From Trichomonas vaginalis G3 (taxonomy: Eukaryota; Parabasalia; Trichomonadida; Trichomonadidae): a DNA stretch of 64,000 nucleotides. This document shows, piece after piece, positions 39,103 to 51,723 of this stretch. The notes under the pieces were generated by a model. It saw only the letters and a list, made by a program, of their open reading frames with translations, searched no databases and was not told the DNA's origin. The DNA is taken from positions 22,087,896 through 22,151,895 of the forward strand of contig NC_067206.1 of assembly GCF_026262505.1 (NCBI RefSeq), given 5' to 3'. Position numbers and translations under genes: made by a program. Position 1 is the stretch's first letter. Every line of letters begins with the position of its first letter.

Positions 39103-42100
39103 ATGCCACGTAAGCTACGTAAGAATATACGTAAGAGGAAGAGAGCATTGAAACATCCAATAGTAAGACTGACACCACAACAACAGTTGCAACAACAAAT
39201 GCTGAATGACCCCACTATGTTGCAACAAATGTCAAGCAATCCTATGCTTTTAAACCGAGTTGTTGGTGCACAGAGTGGAGGTTTAAGAGCGGCACTTTTA
39301 GCGAAAATGGCAGGCTATGGTGGAGCTGCAGACGGAACAGCCTATAACCCTCAAAGTCAAATGAATTTGAGTTCACTCAAAAATCAAATAACAGATGTCA
39401 AAAAGTCAAACATAGACATACAGAAGCAAATAAGTGAAAACGAAAAGAAACTAGAATATGACAGACACACAAAGAAACTCAATGAGTTAAACGTAGAGAA
39501 AAAGAAGAAAGAAGAACAACTGAAAGAACTAAGTACAGAGGAATATGCGAAAAAAGTGTCAGAAAAGGCAGCAGAAGTAGCAAAAATGGAACAAGATGTC
39601 ATAAATTTGAAAAACCATACTACTCAATATAAAATACTGAAAGATGAAGAGATAAAACAAAAAGCCCTGAAGACATATATGGATAGCGATGAGTATAAAA
39701 AAGAAGTTGAAGCAAATGTAAAGGCAGAAAAACTTTTACAGTTGCAAAACCAAACCGTACAGTATGAAAACTTAGCACAAGAAAGTAAAAATAACGACGC
39801 GGCTATGCAAAAGGCAATGAAAAGCGCAGAATATATAAAAGCCAACAATGACTGGTTAGATGCCCAAGCCAACGCTAAAGCAGCCCAACTCATAGGGTCA
39901 ATAAGGACAAAAATACAAGCGGATGAAGACAGTTCAAATGAAGCTTTAACAAATGCTGACTTTAAGAACGCCTTCGAAGCTCTTCATAGTAAGGTGAAAC
40001 TAGTGAACGACTTCTCATCTGGAAAGAAACTGAAGTCTGAAGGTTTCGACAAAGAGTTAAAAGAAGTAGCACAAAATATGACGAAAATAACAGATGCAGC
40101 AACGAGACAGGCAGTTCAAAGTGCCTATGACGCCGTTAGAGCAACTGTTGTGAAAAGTCAAGAAAAAGAGTTACAACAGACCAAAACAGACCTAGTAAAT
40201 GCTTTCTTAAGAACGAAAAGTCAGGTAGGACATTACGCTGCAGATGGAACATATGTGCCAGCTGGTGGAACTTATATACCAGCTGTTGGAATTTATATAC
40301 CACCAAACCCTCCAAGAGAAGCACCTGCACCAGGACTACCTAAAACATTTACATCGTCACATGGACACAGACACAGGCATGCACCAAAACCAACACAACA
40401 ACCAACACAACAACCAACAGTTCAAAACCCTGCACAACAACAACAACCACAACCAGCACAGCAACCTCCACAACCAGCACAACAACCACAAACAGAGCAA
40501 GGACATAAAAGAAGTAGAGAACAAGGAAACCAAGAATTCTTAAAAAGGCTTAAGGAAGACTATGGTTACCCAGATAGTATTGACTTTAGTGACAGATATA
40601 AAGAAGCTATTAGAAAGTTCAAGGATGGAAATACTGACCCGGACCTATTTAGCTTTATGGCTCAGCACCAAAACGGATATAAATTCAAACCTGGAAAATA
40701 CAAGCTCGCTAAGGGATATGATTTAATAGCATATCATCCAAATGACATGAACGAATTTACTCCGAGATATTTGATGTCAGAGCTAAATGACAATTCAACT
40801 CCCGTCATGAAACGCGTAAAAAATAGAGACGGAACGAAAGAAGAAAGGTTTATGAGTCCGGATGACTTAGATAGGGAAATTGTTGAAAACGGTCTCGGAA
40901 TATATGAAATGCCAGCAGATGAGGTACAAGAAACTCCACAGGAAGAACTAGTTCAGATACAACCAGACATGGAAGAAATAGTTCAGCAACAACAGCTAGA
41001 AGAGCCTGAAGGAAACGAACAAGTCACTCCTTTGGAAACTAACTTCACAGAACTAGATGAAGATTTGGAACAGCCGAAAAATCTTGACCCTCAACAAGAG
41101 TATGCGGAGAATATGGAATATTTCCAAGAGTCTAAAAAAAATTCGGCTGACATAGTAGAAGAATATCGAAAAATGTTTGCCGACATACAAAAGACTCCAA
41201 CACCAGATGAAAATATTCAGCATAGAATGGAAGTACTGAAAGAAAATGTACACAAATACAACAACCCTTTTTACTTACGAGCATTTAACGTTCAATCTTC
41301 GGATGAACTCGGTGAAAATAAAAGGTTAAATTTCAAGAAAACATATAGAAATGAAACATTGTTTAAAGTTCATTCAGAACCTAACCAAGATGGAAACAAA
41401 CCTACTTTTGTTTCTGCAGACTATGGAACTACAATGAGATGGGGTCATAAAGCTAACCCGGATAGGTGGTTCATAAACTTACAACCACAATTCCAAGAAG
41501 TTGTAGACGCAATGGAAGTCAATGGTGAACGAGATATAGCTGGTATTTTAAGCGCGGCTTTAATGCCATTGAAAGATATGAAACATGCAGATATTTTGGA
41601 CCAGTATGAAATGAACATGGCTGATGGAAATATAACACCTGACGTTCTAGAACATTTATCTCAAAGAACTACACAGAACCATAGAGATGGTATATTTGGT
41701 GAAGAGTTTAGAAAGAAAGTTAGGGAGAGAGAAGGAGAGAACCTATTGTACATGACCTTGCAAACGAAAGTTTACAAAATGTCATAAAACTTACTTTGCA
41801 GACAATGAACCGAGAAGGGATGAATATTTAAGAAAACTCAAATCGACAGTACCAAATGAAATGTTAGTATTGAAAAACATGTTCCTTGACAAAATAAAAC
41901 CAACTACAGAAATAAATGACGCAAGACTGAAAGATTGGGTAAAAGCTTTCCCATTCACAAAAGATATAGTTGGTAACATGGAAAGAAAACCAGAATGGCT
42001 ACAAAAACATATATTTGGAAACGAGCATATTCCATATGGACAGGCACTGTTTGAAGAGCTTGAACCGGAAACTCAGGACAGAGTCATGCAACAATAAGCG

Positions 42101-42414
42101 ACGACTCAAATACAAACTATGACAAACTCTTTCTAGGATATAGGTTACCTGAGATGGGCGACCAGAGCCAAAAGGCAAAAAGGGCATGGAAAATTTGCAA
42201 CATACTAGATGAACATGAGGCAAAGATGCAACAACTTGAAGCAGAGGGCAAGTTACCAAAGCGACACCAAAGAAGAAGAGTAGAACAAAGTGAAAGTAGT
42301 GAAGAAGTAACTTCATCTAGTGAAAGTAGTGGCAATGAAGGAAAAAGAAGAGTTAAAAACTCAGTCAGGAAGAAAGTAAAGCTTGGTCCACGTGGGTTCT
42401 ATTATGACATATAA
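39103..42414 (+). pseudogene. Long coiled-coil element protein, copy 2
   Basis: The first 894 codons are open. Order: basic start MPRKLRKNIRKRKR; Gln-rich; long coiled coil (~110-270); helical region; an unusual triple repeat AADGTYVPAGGTYIPAVGIY (~407-426); His/Pro/Gln-rich linker (SSHGHRHRH, then QQPQPAQQP) at ~440-490; then a charged region with YKEAIRKFKDGN and IQPDMEEIVQQQQ. The 3' end holds a Ser-rich basic tail ending LGPRGFYYDI. The leader CTTTTTAACTTCACTTAAA is shared with copies 1 and 3. Possibly a core or scaffold protein (inference). The gene as a whole is broken near its 3' part. Confidence 0.7.
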
Positions 42415-42446
42415 ATCCAACTATTCTATATTTTTACCCATATGAA

Positions 42447-44047
42447 ATGTACGCCGCTCAGAATATAACGCCAACAGTTTTGGATGCTATGAATGGAAAT
42501 GTTTCCGAATGGTATAACGAATGCGACATGCCATTAGAAGGTCAGAAATAGTTCCTGGAACTTACGAATATACAACTGCTGTTTCTTATGGAAACGTAGG
42601 TGAGTTTGGAGAAGGTTCTTCAACAACAGTAGATATTGCTTGCGACAGGTTTCATATAATTTCTATTGAAACTCATTCTTATACGTGGAACAAGACATTG
42701 AAATAAAACCTTCTGCCAAGTTGTCTGACAAGAAAGGTTGCAATGGAATTTTCTATGTCGGATACCAATATGCTCCAGAAGTTTTCATGGGATATAAGAT
42801 ATATTCTAACTCTGACTTAGTTCAAACAGTAACATGGGCAAACTATGAATGGTTCGCTTTGAGAAACTCAGTACAACCACAAGCTAGAGAACAAACAGAC
42901 CAGTATGCCACCATTGAGAAAATAAGAAGACTTGACCCTAACGTTCCAGGAGTTTATGTTAACCTTTCTGGACAAACTGCAGCAGCAGTAACCAAAGTAA
43001 AATTGAAACTTAGAGTTCCTTTGTCATCTTTCCTCATCTTCAGGTTTTTAAGATACTTGCCAAACTGGGCAGGAAAAATTTCTATCGAACTTACTCCAAG
43101 CAAAAATAACTTAGTCATTGCACCAACACAAGACCCATTCACTCTTACTGTAGCTGGAACTGGTGGAGCCAAGTTCTGTGACTTTTGCAAAGACAAAGTT
43201 GACTTAGACTTTGGTTTCTCAAACTTCAACACTGAAGTAAACTACTACTTCAATGCTGCTGGAACTGCTTGGGACCCAGTTAAGTTCACATGCGAAAAGT
43301 TTGAATGCAAGAGAATAGAAAGCAGACTTGCAGTCTATATGTTGGACCCAGATATTTCAAATGCTTTAGCTGCCAAATATATTGCAGTTCCACTTATGTT
43401 CCCTATACACCAAATATCTGTCAAAGACTTTGCAGGTGAAGTTGGAAACCAAAGTGCTGACCCAGGTGCAAGAACAGATATTGCTTTAACAACTGCAATG
43501 AAACATGCAGATACTATGTTTGTACTGTTCAGACGAACTATAAATGACTATTCTTGTTTCTACAACCCGGTATTAAATATCATATAAACATAGATGGCAA
43601 ATATTATCCAAGAGAAGAATATTCTACAGTTGAGGATATGAGGTCATACAACTTGACATTAGATGCTATGAACTTTAACAACAACTTCACAACAACCATT
43701 AACCCTGAAATGCAAAGTTCTATTATGCCATATGTGAAAGTATGGACTCATACAGGAGGTCAAAAAACTCAATATACAAATGGAGACCGTTCAAACTTTT
43801 GGCTTGGCATTCCATTTGCTGACTCAGAAGACTTTATGGGTGGTATTTCAACTGTTGGTACAGTTCAAATACAATATACTGGTGACAGAGACGGTCAGAT
43901 GAATTGAAAGCAAAGAAGTTTACAAAACCAATAGCACTTTTCACGGAAGATGCTCTTTTGAAGATTCGTTCGATGAAACCTGCTGGTGCTCCTCAGATTG
44001 GTATAACGACAGCTTCCATCGAGCAGATTTTGGCAGCAGGTCAGTAA
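42447..44047 (+). pseudogene. Candidate major capsid protein relic, copy 2
   Basis: Counterpart of 32159-33763, nearly identical at the DNA level. Leader CTATATTTTTACCCATATGA before the ATG at 42447, which supports the start chosen in copy 1. Here it follows the coiled-coil gene by about 30 bp without a minisatellite. Broken. Confidence 0.65.
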
Positions 44048-44360
44048 GTTGTTCTTGAACTGACTTCTCTCCGTCAAATATTGACAGTACGCCAGTTTTG
44101 ACATAGTATTGTATTAAAAACTTACCTTTAGAAATATCGGTGAGTTTTGTTGTTATATTTTTGTCAACGTCAAGAACTTTCACCATTTCGGTTATACCAA
44201 CTTTCTTTGCTTTATGAAAATATTTTGGTTCAGCAAAGACTGCTATTCTATAACATTTTCCATTGTTTGTATAAAGAACTATTCTGTCAATGAACTTGTA
44301 CTGTTTGTGTGTGTAAACTTTGTTCTGCTTCAATTCGAAGAGATACTCAAATACGTCCAT
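43941..44360 (-). CDS. 139-aa element protein, copy 2
   Basis: Open frame nearly identical to 31846-32265, again overlapping the capsid gene end by 107 nt and divergent from the 100-aa gene. Function unknown. Confidence 0.55.
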   Translation of the reverse strand: MDVFEYLFELKQNKVYTHKQYKFIDRIVLYTNNGKCYRIAVFAEPKYFHKAKKVGITEMVKVLDVDKNITTKLTDISKGKFLIQYYVKTGVLSIFDGEKSVQEQLTDLLPKSARWKLSLYQSEEHQQVSSNESSKEHLP

Positions 44361-44378
44361 CTTTTTATTCTAAGTAAA

Positions 44379-44682
44379 ATGTCATTTCCGAAAAATAGGA
44401 AGCGTAGTGTTTCAAAAGGTTTAATGGCGATGGCAGACGTGAAGTTAAATTCACCAACTCAAACAAACAGTCAAAGTGTTGTTGTCAATGTCAAAGACAG
44501 AGATGTTGAAGTGGGGAAACCATACGAAGACGAAGATGGTATATAACAATAGTTCCTGTAAAAGAACAACCAACATACCCTGAAGTTAGCAGAGACTTAA
44601 GTTCTGTTGCAGATATTCGAAACGACTACCAACAACTTAAAGACAAACTTAAAAACTCAGGAGAAGATTTGTCAAGCTTTAG
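44379..44682 (+). pseudogene. 100-aa element protein relic, copy 2
   Basis: Counterpart of 31528-31827. It starts MSFPKNRKRSVSKG 18 bp from the divergent 139-aa gene. Broken. Confidence 0.5.
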
Positions 44683-44687
44683 GTCTA

Positions 44688-44964
44688 ATGTTAAACTTGG
44701 TTGAGCACAAACCCTGTAAAAGTGAACTCATATGTCATTGCACCTCATGAAATTTTGAAAGAAACTATTGAAACTTTTGACAGAGGCAGACGATATAAAC
44801 ATCAAAGAAATAGAACCCGACATTGCTTGCTGTGGTGTTTCATATAATGTCATTGACAAGATATACGTTATGAAAGGAGGTGAAACGTTGAACTTAAAAT
44901 ATAGTTTCCCAGACGTCAAAAAATATTTGACGACCACAACATTTCATTAAAATTTACTTGCTAA
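44688..44964 (+). pseudogene. 91-aa element protein relic, copy 2
   Basis: Counterpart of 31249-31524, with EADDINIKEIEPDIACCGVS clearly readable. Broken. Confidence 0.5.
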
Positions 44965-44970
44965 GTAAAA

Positions 44971-45203
44971 ATGTCAAAACTTCTTGAAAGATGTTTGAAG
45001 AAAAAATATATAGGACTTTATTTCATGTAAAGGACTTTACACACTTTTGAACGATATGAAAGACCCTGTTTTGTTTGTTCGTGTAGACAAAGGAAAGTTC
45101 TATGTCTTTACAAAATATTTGAACTTCTTAGACAGAGAACTTCAAGAAACGCCATGTGAAAGTTTAGATGAAGTTCTTTCTCCACTTTCAGAAAAACTTT
45201 TAA
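44971..45203 (+). pseudogene. 76-aa element protein relic, copy 2
   Basis: Counterpart of 31012-31242 (VLFVRVDKGKFYVFTKYLNF). Leader TTGCTAAGTAAAA. Broken. Confidence 0.5.
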
Positions 45204-45213
45204 ATATATGTAA

Positions 45214-46026
45214 ATGGCAGAAGACATAGTGGTTTATACTATTACGACTAAAAACCCTGAGTCATATAATTCTATAACAACAAACTTACAAAGTCCTCAA
45301 GGACGATATTGTAAACTGACCTTAAAACCAATGACGACTAAAGCTTGTTTTGCTCTTTTTGACACCAGAAGACTTTATTGTTGTGAATGGTAAAAAATAC
45401 TCCTTTGAAGATACTTACTCAGATATACCACCAACAGGTTTTGTTGACTTATATTAATACTTTAAGTACGTACGGGTGTAACATGTGCTGCAACTAGAGC
45501 AGGTTTCATTATGTTTGGATGTCCGACTGAGTTTACTATAAACGATATGAGCTATAATACAAAACTTATATCTGGTTTTTACTACCAACAGTTTCCTATA
45601 ACAGGAAAAGGTGTCATACAAGGTTTGTTTCTGTTCCATTGACTTTAAGCACACCAATCTTATATATTGTTTCAAACTTAGTTCAAAGTGCTATTCGAAT
45701 GTCGACAGAAACTACTATGACCAAAAGATACTCATGCGTATAAACAACACTTTCTCTGCTGGTTTGCCTATTGTTCATTCGAATGCAGAGTTTTCAGCTT
45801 TAGTAAACTCAAACACTTTAGCAAACATAAACTTAACCTTAGTTGACGCAAACTTTGTTCCTGTAAACTTTTATGTCCTATGTATTTGTCAATGACGGCA
45901 GAAAGTTTCGAATTGGAAGATGCAACTGGTGAAAGTATTGTACTACAAGAACAATTTCAACAACAAATAGCTCAAGAACAACAAATGCAACAAATGGAAC
46001 AAATGCAACAACAAGCTCAAGAATAA
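45214..46026 (+). pseudogene. Candidate minor capsid (penton-type) protein relic, copy 2
   Basis: Counterpart of 30189-31001 with the same Gln-rich end, which differs slightly in its last residues. Broken in several places. Confidence 0.5.
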
Positions 46027-46056
46027 AAAAATATTTTTTTTTATTTTTATAAAAAA

Positions 46057-47290
46057 ATGTACAGAATAGACGTTTCAGATTTTTATGACTTCCAAGCGTT
46101 CAGAAATATGTGTCCATTTCGAGACTATAACAAAGCAGTCGAGAATTTGAAAACGTTTAGTCATTTATGTCGACTCTGCCCCAGAATGTTATGTCATGAA
46201 AGAATGGATGTAGTCTTTAACAAACCAAGAGCGACCATAGTTTCAGAACAAGAATGTAAACAGAAACTTAAGAAAAATAAAAGTCGTACAAGTTGGTATG
46301 AAGATGTTAGATGCTTGGGATATCTTATTGTCAAAGTTAGAAGATTTTTCAGTTCGTGGTATAAAGTTCTATACACCATCTCCAAACTTCTATTCTATCT
46401 TCACTGGATATAAATACGAACAAGTAGAATGGAAAGAAAATGTTATAGAAGCTTGGTTAACCATGTCAAAGAAATTATATGCAATGGAAACGAAAGAGTC
46501 TATGAGTATATCTTATGTTGGTTTGCAAACATCTTACAACATCCAAGTGCTAAAATGAAACTGCTCTCATCATAATTGGAAAACAAGGAACAGGTAAGAA
46601 CACTTTCTTTACAGATATCTTATGCAAACTGTTAGAGGCTATTCGAACCCTAATATGACAAACTTAGAAAACATCTGCGGTAAATTTAACTCTTCAATAG
46701 AGAATATGAAACTTATAGTATGTAACGAACTTCAAAGTATAGATACAACAAAAGGTTTGAACTCAGATGCTTTGAAGAGTCTTATAACAGACAAAGTTGG
46801 AGTTGTTGAAAGAAAATATAAAGACCAAAGAGTTTGTGAAAATGTTGCAAATTTCATCATGGTTTCAAACAACGCCGTTCCGATGAAGTTAGAAAGTTCT
46901 GACAGAAGATATGTAGTTGTCAGAACGTCAGAAGCTCATATGCAAGATACAGAATATTTTGACGACTTAGCAGAAACTTTAACACCTAACTTTTACAACC
47001 ACTTGTTCTCATATTTCATGACATTAGATATTTCAAAGTTCAATCCAAGACAAATTCCACATACCGAAGAGAGACAAACATTGTTAGAAGCAAACAAGAG
47101 TGTATATGAACTGTTCATAGATGAAACTGACTTTGAGTGTTTAGATGAAAGGTCATTGTACGATTCGTATAAACAGTATTGTCAAGAGTATGGTTATATG
47201 ACAGCGTCTAAACGAACATTCTTGGCAAATGTCAAAAGTCTTTTAGACGTACAGAATGGTGTATATACAAAGAAAAATTTTTCTGAGTAA
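46057..47290 (+). pseudogene. SF3 (D5-like) helicase relic, copy 2
   Basis: Counterpart of 28923-30156. GKQGTGKNTFF, CNELQSID and FIMVSNNAVP are all encoded (46590-46880 region). Leader TTTTTTTTTATTTTTATAAA. Broken. Confidence 0.8.
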
Positions 47291-47353
47291 TTTTAAAAAA
47301 AATATTTTTTTATCCGATAAAAAGATGACAAAATTCATCTCAGTAACAAGTAC

Positions 47354-47740
47354 ATGTCAGGACTTAAAGAAGAACTAGACCCATTCACATATTTTGAATG
47401 TTTACTTCTACCATTTGAAAGTCTACATTTGACAAAGTTTGGAACATCGAACCAGTTAAGTTTGCTATTGTGACTAAAAATGGTGCGAAATTTGAAGACT
47501 TAGACATAGAAGGTTTGTTGACAGTCAAAGAAAGTTTTGACAGAAGGTTCTCAAACCTTAAAGAAGGCAAAGCATACAAACTTGTTATACCTTATGAACC
47601 AAAGAAAGCAGACGACTATGAATATTATGAGTCTAAGATAGTTGAAGTTCAAGGTAAATTGGGTAAAAGATTTTAGAGTCTAAGCAGTGTTTGCTCCTAA
47701 AGAGGAAGAGAACATTGACATTGACCCAGAAATGTTCTAA
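47354..47740 (+). pseudogene. 129-aa element protein relic, copy 2
   Basis: Counterpart of 28468-28857. Text KEGKAYKLVIPYEPKKADDY is preserved. Broken. Confidence 0.5.
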
Positions 47741-47756
47741 AAATAAAATTTTATTT

Positions 47757-48192
47757 TTACATGTCAAATTTCTTTTTCTCTGGCTCTGTTCTTTCTCTCT
47801 TTTCTACTTCTTTTCTTTCCTTTTCTCTTCTTCTTTTCTGGTGGAGTTATGTCAAACTTCTCAGAACCATATTTTTGTAAAAGTGCTTTGTCATTTAATA
47901 GCTTTCTATTCTGTTTCTATTTCATTTCAAGAACAGCGCATGTGTCTTCTTTGCATTCTAAGAAGTTTTGTTGACTTCATCTCTCCAAGAGGCGTCATCT
48001 CTGTCAACAAGTCTGTCATTGACAAATTTTAAGACTTCTCTGCTTAAGGTTTTATGGTTCTTGTCATATTCCCAGAAACAGAACTTTAGAACAAATTCAC
48101 CTTTCTTGTTACACTATGTAAGATTTTATGGTCGACAGATGTTTGCTGTCGAAAAGCTTGTCTCGAATATAGATAGCGAAATCGCTAGACAT
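47757..48192 (-). pseudogene. 147-aa Lys/Glu-tailed protein relic, copy 2
   Basis: Counterpart of 28008-28451, convergent with the 129-aa gene. Broken. Confidence 0.5.
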
Positions 48193-48226
48193 TTTGAAAA
48201 GATAAAAATTTAATTTTTCTAAAAAT

Positions 48227-49095
48227 ATGTTAGAAAAAAAGTTTGCTGACATTGACAAGAAATTTGAGAATGTTTTAAATAAGAACAAGAGGAAGTTGGA
48301 AAATGCTCAGATAAAACCCATACATGACAAGTTCTTATTTGCTCAGAATGTTATAACAGGTCTAATCGCACCACCTGGTCGGTAAGACTTTCACTTATCT
48401 TAAAATGGCTGCACAACAACAAGAACTAGATGAGAAGAACCCATTCTATGAGTTAGTAGTCATTTGTAGTACTTCGGGTCAATTGACCAAACCGTAAATT
48501 CGTTCAAAGATATTATAAAAAAAGTCTAAGTTAGTATGTATAAAAGACTCTGAGTTGTTAGATTGGATAAAGAAGTACCAAAGAAGAGTTTTGAAGTACA
48601 ATGCTATAAATGAGTATGTCAATTCGGTTAAAGACCAAATGAGGAAATGCAGAGAATATTAGAGAAGAAACACTTCAGAAACAAACAGAAAGAGATAGAA
48701 TACATTTCGAAGAAATTGCAATCTTACGATTGGAAGACTTACCCTCACAGATGTCTTCTTATCTTAGATGACTTTGCTTCTCATCCTTTGTTAAAGAATA
48801 GAGAACAAGACATGTGTCGAATTCTTAAGAAGCTCAGACACTTTAACATCTCAGTTGTCATTTGTGTACAGACAGCCAAGAGTTTAAGTAAGGATGTAAA
48901 GAGAATACTTACTGACATTGTACTTTTCCCCGGATTGTCCGAAGACGATTTCATGGAACTTATGAAAGAGTCCATGGCAGGTAAGTTTGACAGACATGAA
49001 CTATGGAGAAGTACAAAGTCATACAAGACCCTCATACTTCTTTCAGAATTCACATCTACGCAAACAAAGTTCAAATTGTAAAAAGTCAAGCGTAA
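48227..49095 (+). pseudogene. Packaging ATPase relic, copy 2
   Basis: Counterpart of 27100-27971. The Walker B strand CLLILDDFASH (about 48750-48782) and VVICVQT are readable, and Walker A DNA lies near 48360-48390. Broken. Confidence 0.8.
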
Positions 49096-49589
49096 AAATG
49101 TAAGTTTGAGTCTTGTCTGTTGTGGTGCTGGGCTGTCGGTTCTTCTGGCTTTGGAATGGACTCGGTTGGTTGGTACGTCGGACATTCGTTTGTGTCCTGT
49201 CGAAGGAAGAACTTCCTGTTGGAAGGAAATATTTTCCTGTCGGAAAGAAAAACTTTTCCTGTCGGAAAGAAAAACTTTTCCTGTCGGAAAGAAAAATTTT
49301 TTCCTGTCGAAAGAAAAATTTTTCCTGAAGGTCGGCCAAAAAGTTCTCAATTTTCGAAAATTTGAATGGTTTACGGACGACAACTGGAAAATTTTTTCCT
49401 GTGGAAGAAAATTTTTTCCTGTTGGAAGGAAAAACTTTTCCTGTTGAAGGAAATTTTTCCTGTTGGAAGAAAAACTTTTCCTGTCGGATGGAAGGACTCG
49501 GAATGCCAGAAGGACTCGGACAAGACAATTTACCTGATAGAGCTACCTGAGCCATCTTTGGTGTCAAGCTTGAAAAATAAATGGTTCAT
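49096..49589. repeat. 22-bp TTCCGACAGGAAA-type minisatellite, copy 2
   Basis: Inverted equivalent of 26533-27099, with roughly the same unit (TTTTCCTGTCGGAAAGAAAA) and the CGTCGGACATTCGTTTGTG motif (about 49177-49195). Unit number and sequence differ from copy 1, some units reading CTGTTGGAAGGAAA. Open frames through it are artefacts. Confidence 0.8.
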
Positions 49590-50478
49590 TTACTCTTCCT
49601 CTTTGAAGTTATCGAAATACTCTGTTATTTTTTCCTTCAGTAGCGGTAAGTCTTCTTTGAATGTAAGTATTGTACAACCTTTCATATCATAGTGTGTTTG
49701 AGGTAACGTATCTTGAACTATCTGTTTAACATCTTCATTTGGTGTCATTGAAATCGGTAAGTTTTCGCGATAGAACCAATTTCTGTCAGATTTGTAAATC
49801 TTAGCTAAGTCGTAAAAGCTTTTGTTGTTTCTTCTGACTAAATGCAACATAACCATATCTCTGTCTTCTTCATTTTCCATCTCTTCAGTGTAAATCATAT
49901 ACTTATAGTTCTTTTCCTTTCCTTTTGGTACCGAACGTGGTATTCTTTTCTGTATGTTTTTGTCTTTTGCTTCAAGCTTGTTCTCTAGCTCTTCACGTTC
50001 TTGTCTATGAAGTTCGTCAAGAAGTCTGTAAATATACAAGCGTAACGAGGTGAAGCCCACATTGCAACAGCATTTACAAGAAGTCTATGTACATACAACC
50101 TCTCAAACCATTTGGCAAATTTTCACGATTTTCATAGAGTTTTGGCGACTGGGGTTTTCTCCCTCGCAATTTTTCACGATTTTCATAGAGTTTTGGCGAC
50201 TGGGGTTTTTCTCCCACTCGCTGTTCTTCACGATTTTCAGAAAAAAGTCTGTCTCGCTGTGCTTCGCTCAAAAGTTCAATAGTGCTTTGGTTCCTAAACC
50301 AGTCTTTAGGAAGCTTAGTATCTGGAGCAAAACATGCTGTCAAAATACTTTGCATTTGGTACATGTCATCTTTGACCGAACGAATGAGACGTAACTGTTT
50401 GTTAAACTGTATGTACTCGTATTCTTCACTTATGGCTTCATGAACGATAGCAGTTGTTGTGTTCTCTGATGTTGTCAT
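49590..50478 (-). pseudogene. KilA-N regulator 2 relic, copy 2
   Basis: Counterpart of 25726-26532. This copy carries more of the hairpin repeat inside the gene: KPQSPKLYENREKLR occurs in several units (encoded at about 50100-50250), immediately before the KilA-N signature. The C-terminus reads EYFDNFKEEE. Leader TGTAAGAACAGAT-type (TATGTAAAGACAGAT). Broken. Confidence 0.65.
50100..50250. repeat. 'ENR' hairpin repeats inside KilA-N 2, copy 2
   Basis: Units TCACGATTTTCATAGAGTTT are followed by hairpins GGCGACTGGGG...CCCTCGC (about 50144-50167) and GGCGACTGGGG...CCCACTCGC (about 50196-50222). They match in layout the intergenic units at 24683-24837 and 51290-51420, but stem sequences differ while remaining paired. 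Confidence 0.75.
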
Positions 50479-50566
50479 ATCTGTCTTTACATACAAAATA
50501 AAAAATAAAATAAAAATAAAATTAGCGTTATTTTCTATCTTGTATAAAAGACCAAAAATAAACGCT

Positions 50567-51182
50567 TTACATGTATTTTTCAGCAACTTCGTCAAATAAT
50601 TTTATAGCTTTACCTATCTCATCTACTTCAAACGTTTCTTTACCTCTCGTGGGAGCACCATACATTTTCTCAAACTTTTCAAGTAGTTCTGTTTCAGCAG
50701 CTCTCATATCGTTAACAAACGCAACCTTAACTCTATTGACTATACTGTCATATCTTTGAGTTATATTAAATGTTCTTCCTATCTTATATCTCTTTGTATT
50801 GAAGTCCTTCGGTTTCTGAACGATGTAAAGTAAGCCCTCACTGCAACGTTCTGTATCGAATGAACCATATGTTATGAAATTATATCCAACAACTGGGTCA
50901 ATCCAGAACAAAACTACTGTATAAGACTTTTGTCTAAAGATATATGCTGTAGTTCCATAGAATCTTACCGATATCATCAGCTCAGGATTTCTTGTCAAAA
51001 ATTTTCTGAGTAGAAGCAATTCTAACCCAGTCGTGTGCTTTCTTTCCTTCAGATAGTGTTAAAATGTCTGACAAAGAATATTTTTTGTATTTCTTTGAGT
51101 ATCTTACGTTTAAATCACCTATTCTAACCACTTTGGTGTCATTGTCTATCTTTTTAACTGTTTCAAACTCAGTGCTTGTCAT
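50567..51182 (-). pseudogene. MSV199-like/T5orf172 (GIY-YIG) protein relic, copy 2
   Basis: Counterpart of 25027-25638, with GLLYIVQKPKDFNTKRYKIG intact in text. Broken. Confidence 0.65.
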
Positions 51183-51723
51183 TTCCTGTTCTGACATACA
51201 AAATAAAAAAATAAAAAAAAATAAAACTAACGCTGTTTTTTTATTTTTTCTATCTTGTATAAAAGATATGATTTCATAGAGTTTTTTTACGATTTTCATG
51301 AGTTTTAGGCAACCCCTGTAAAAGTCGGGGTAGCATTTTTTCACGATTTTCATGAGTTTTTTTTACGATTTTCGTACGGAATCTCGACCCGCGGTTTTCC
51401 ACCGGTCGCAAACATATGAGGAAATTCATGAAATTTGGTCATTTTTTTCAGCAAAAATATATTTTAGGTGGAACCAGGTCCCTCGGTCCCTCGGTCCCTC
51501 GGTCAAATGAACTTCTCTGAAAAAGTGTGACAACATGACATTTTGACAACAGTCCAGGAAATAGATTTCTTCGTATATGTTTTTTTTTTACGAAGAGTAA
51601 AAGTTCACTTCGTCACTCATAACAGTTATATAATGAAATTTGGTCATTTTACTCAGCAAAAATATATTTTAGGTGAAGAGGTGAGATCTCACCTGTTTTC
51701 TCACCTCTTTTCTCACCTCTTTT
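51183..51723. repeat. Intergenic repeat block, copy 2
   Basis: Equivalent of 24342-25026. It holds hairpin units (GCAACCCC...GGGGTAGC at about 51309; CGACCCGCGG...CCACCGGTCG at about 51384), CCTCGGTC repeats (about 51480-51504), AAAATATATTTTAGGT twice and GGTGAGATCTCACC (51680-51693). No gene. Confidence 0.7.

Noticed and set aside
39054-39239. Cys-rich frame antisense to the coiled-coil gene start
   Set aside because: It is the shadow of Gln codons (CAA/CAG read as TTG/CTG/TGT) on the other strand and recurs wherever that gene start occurs.
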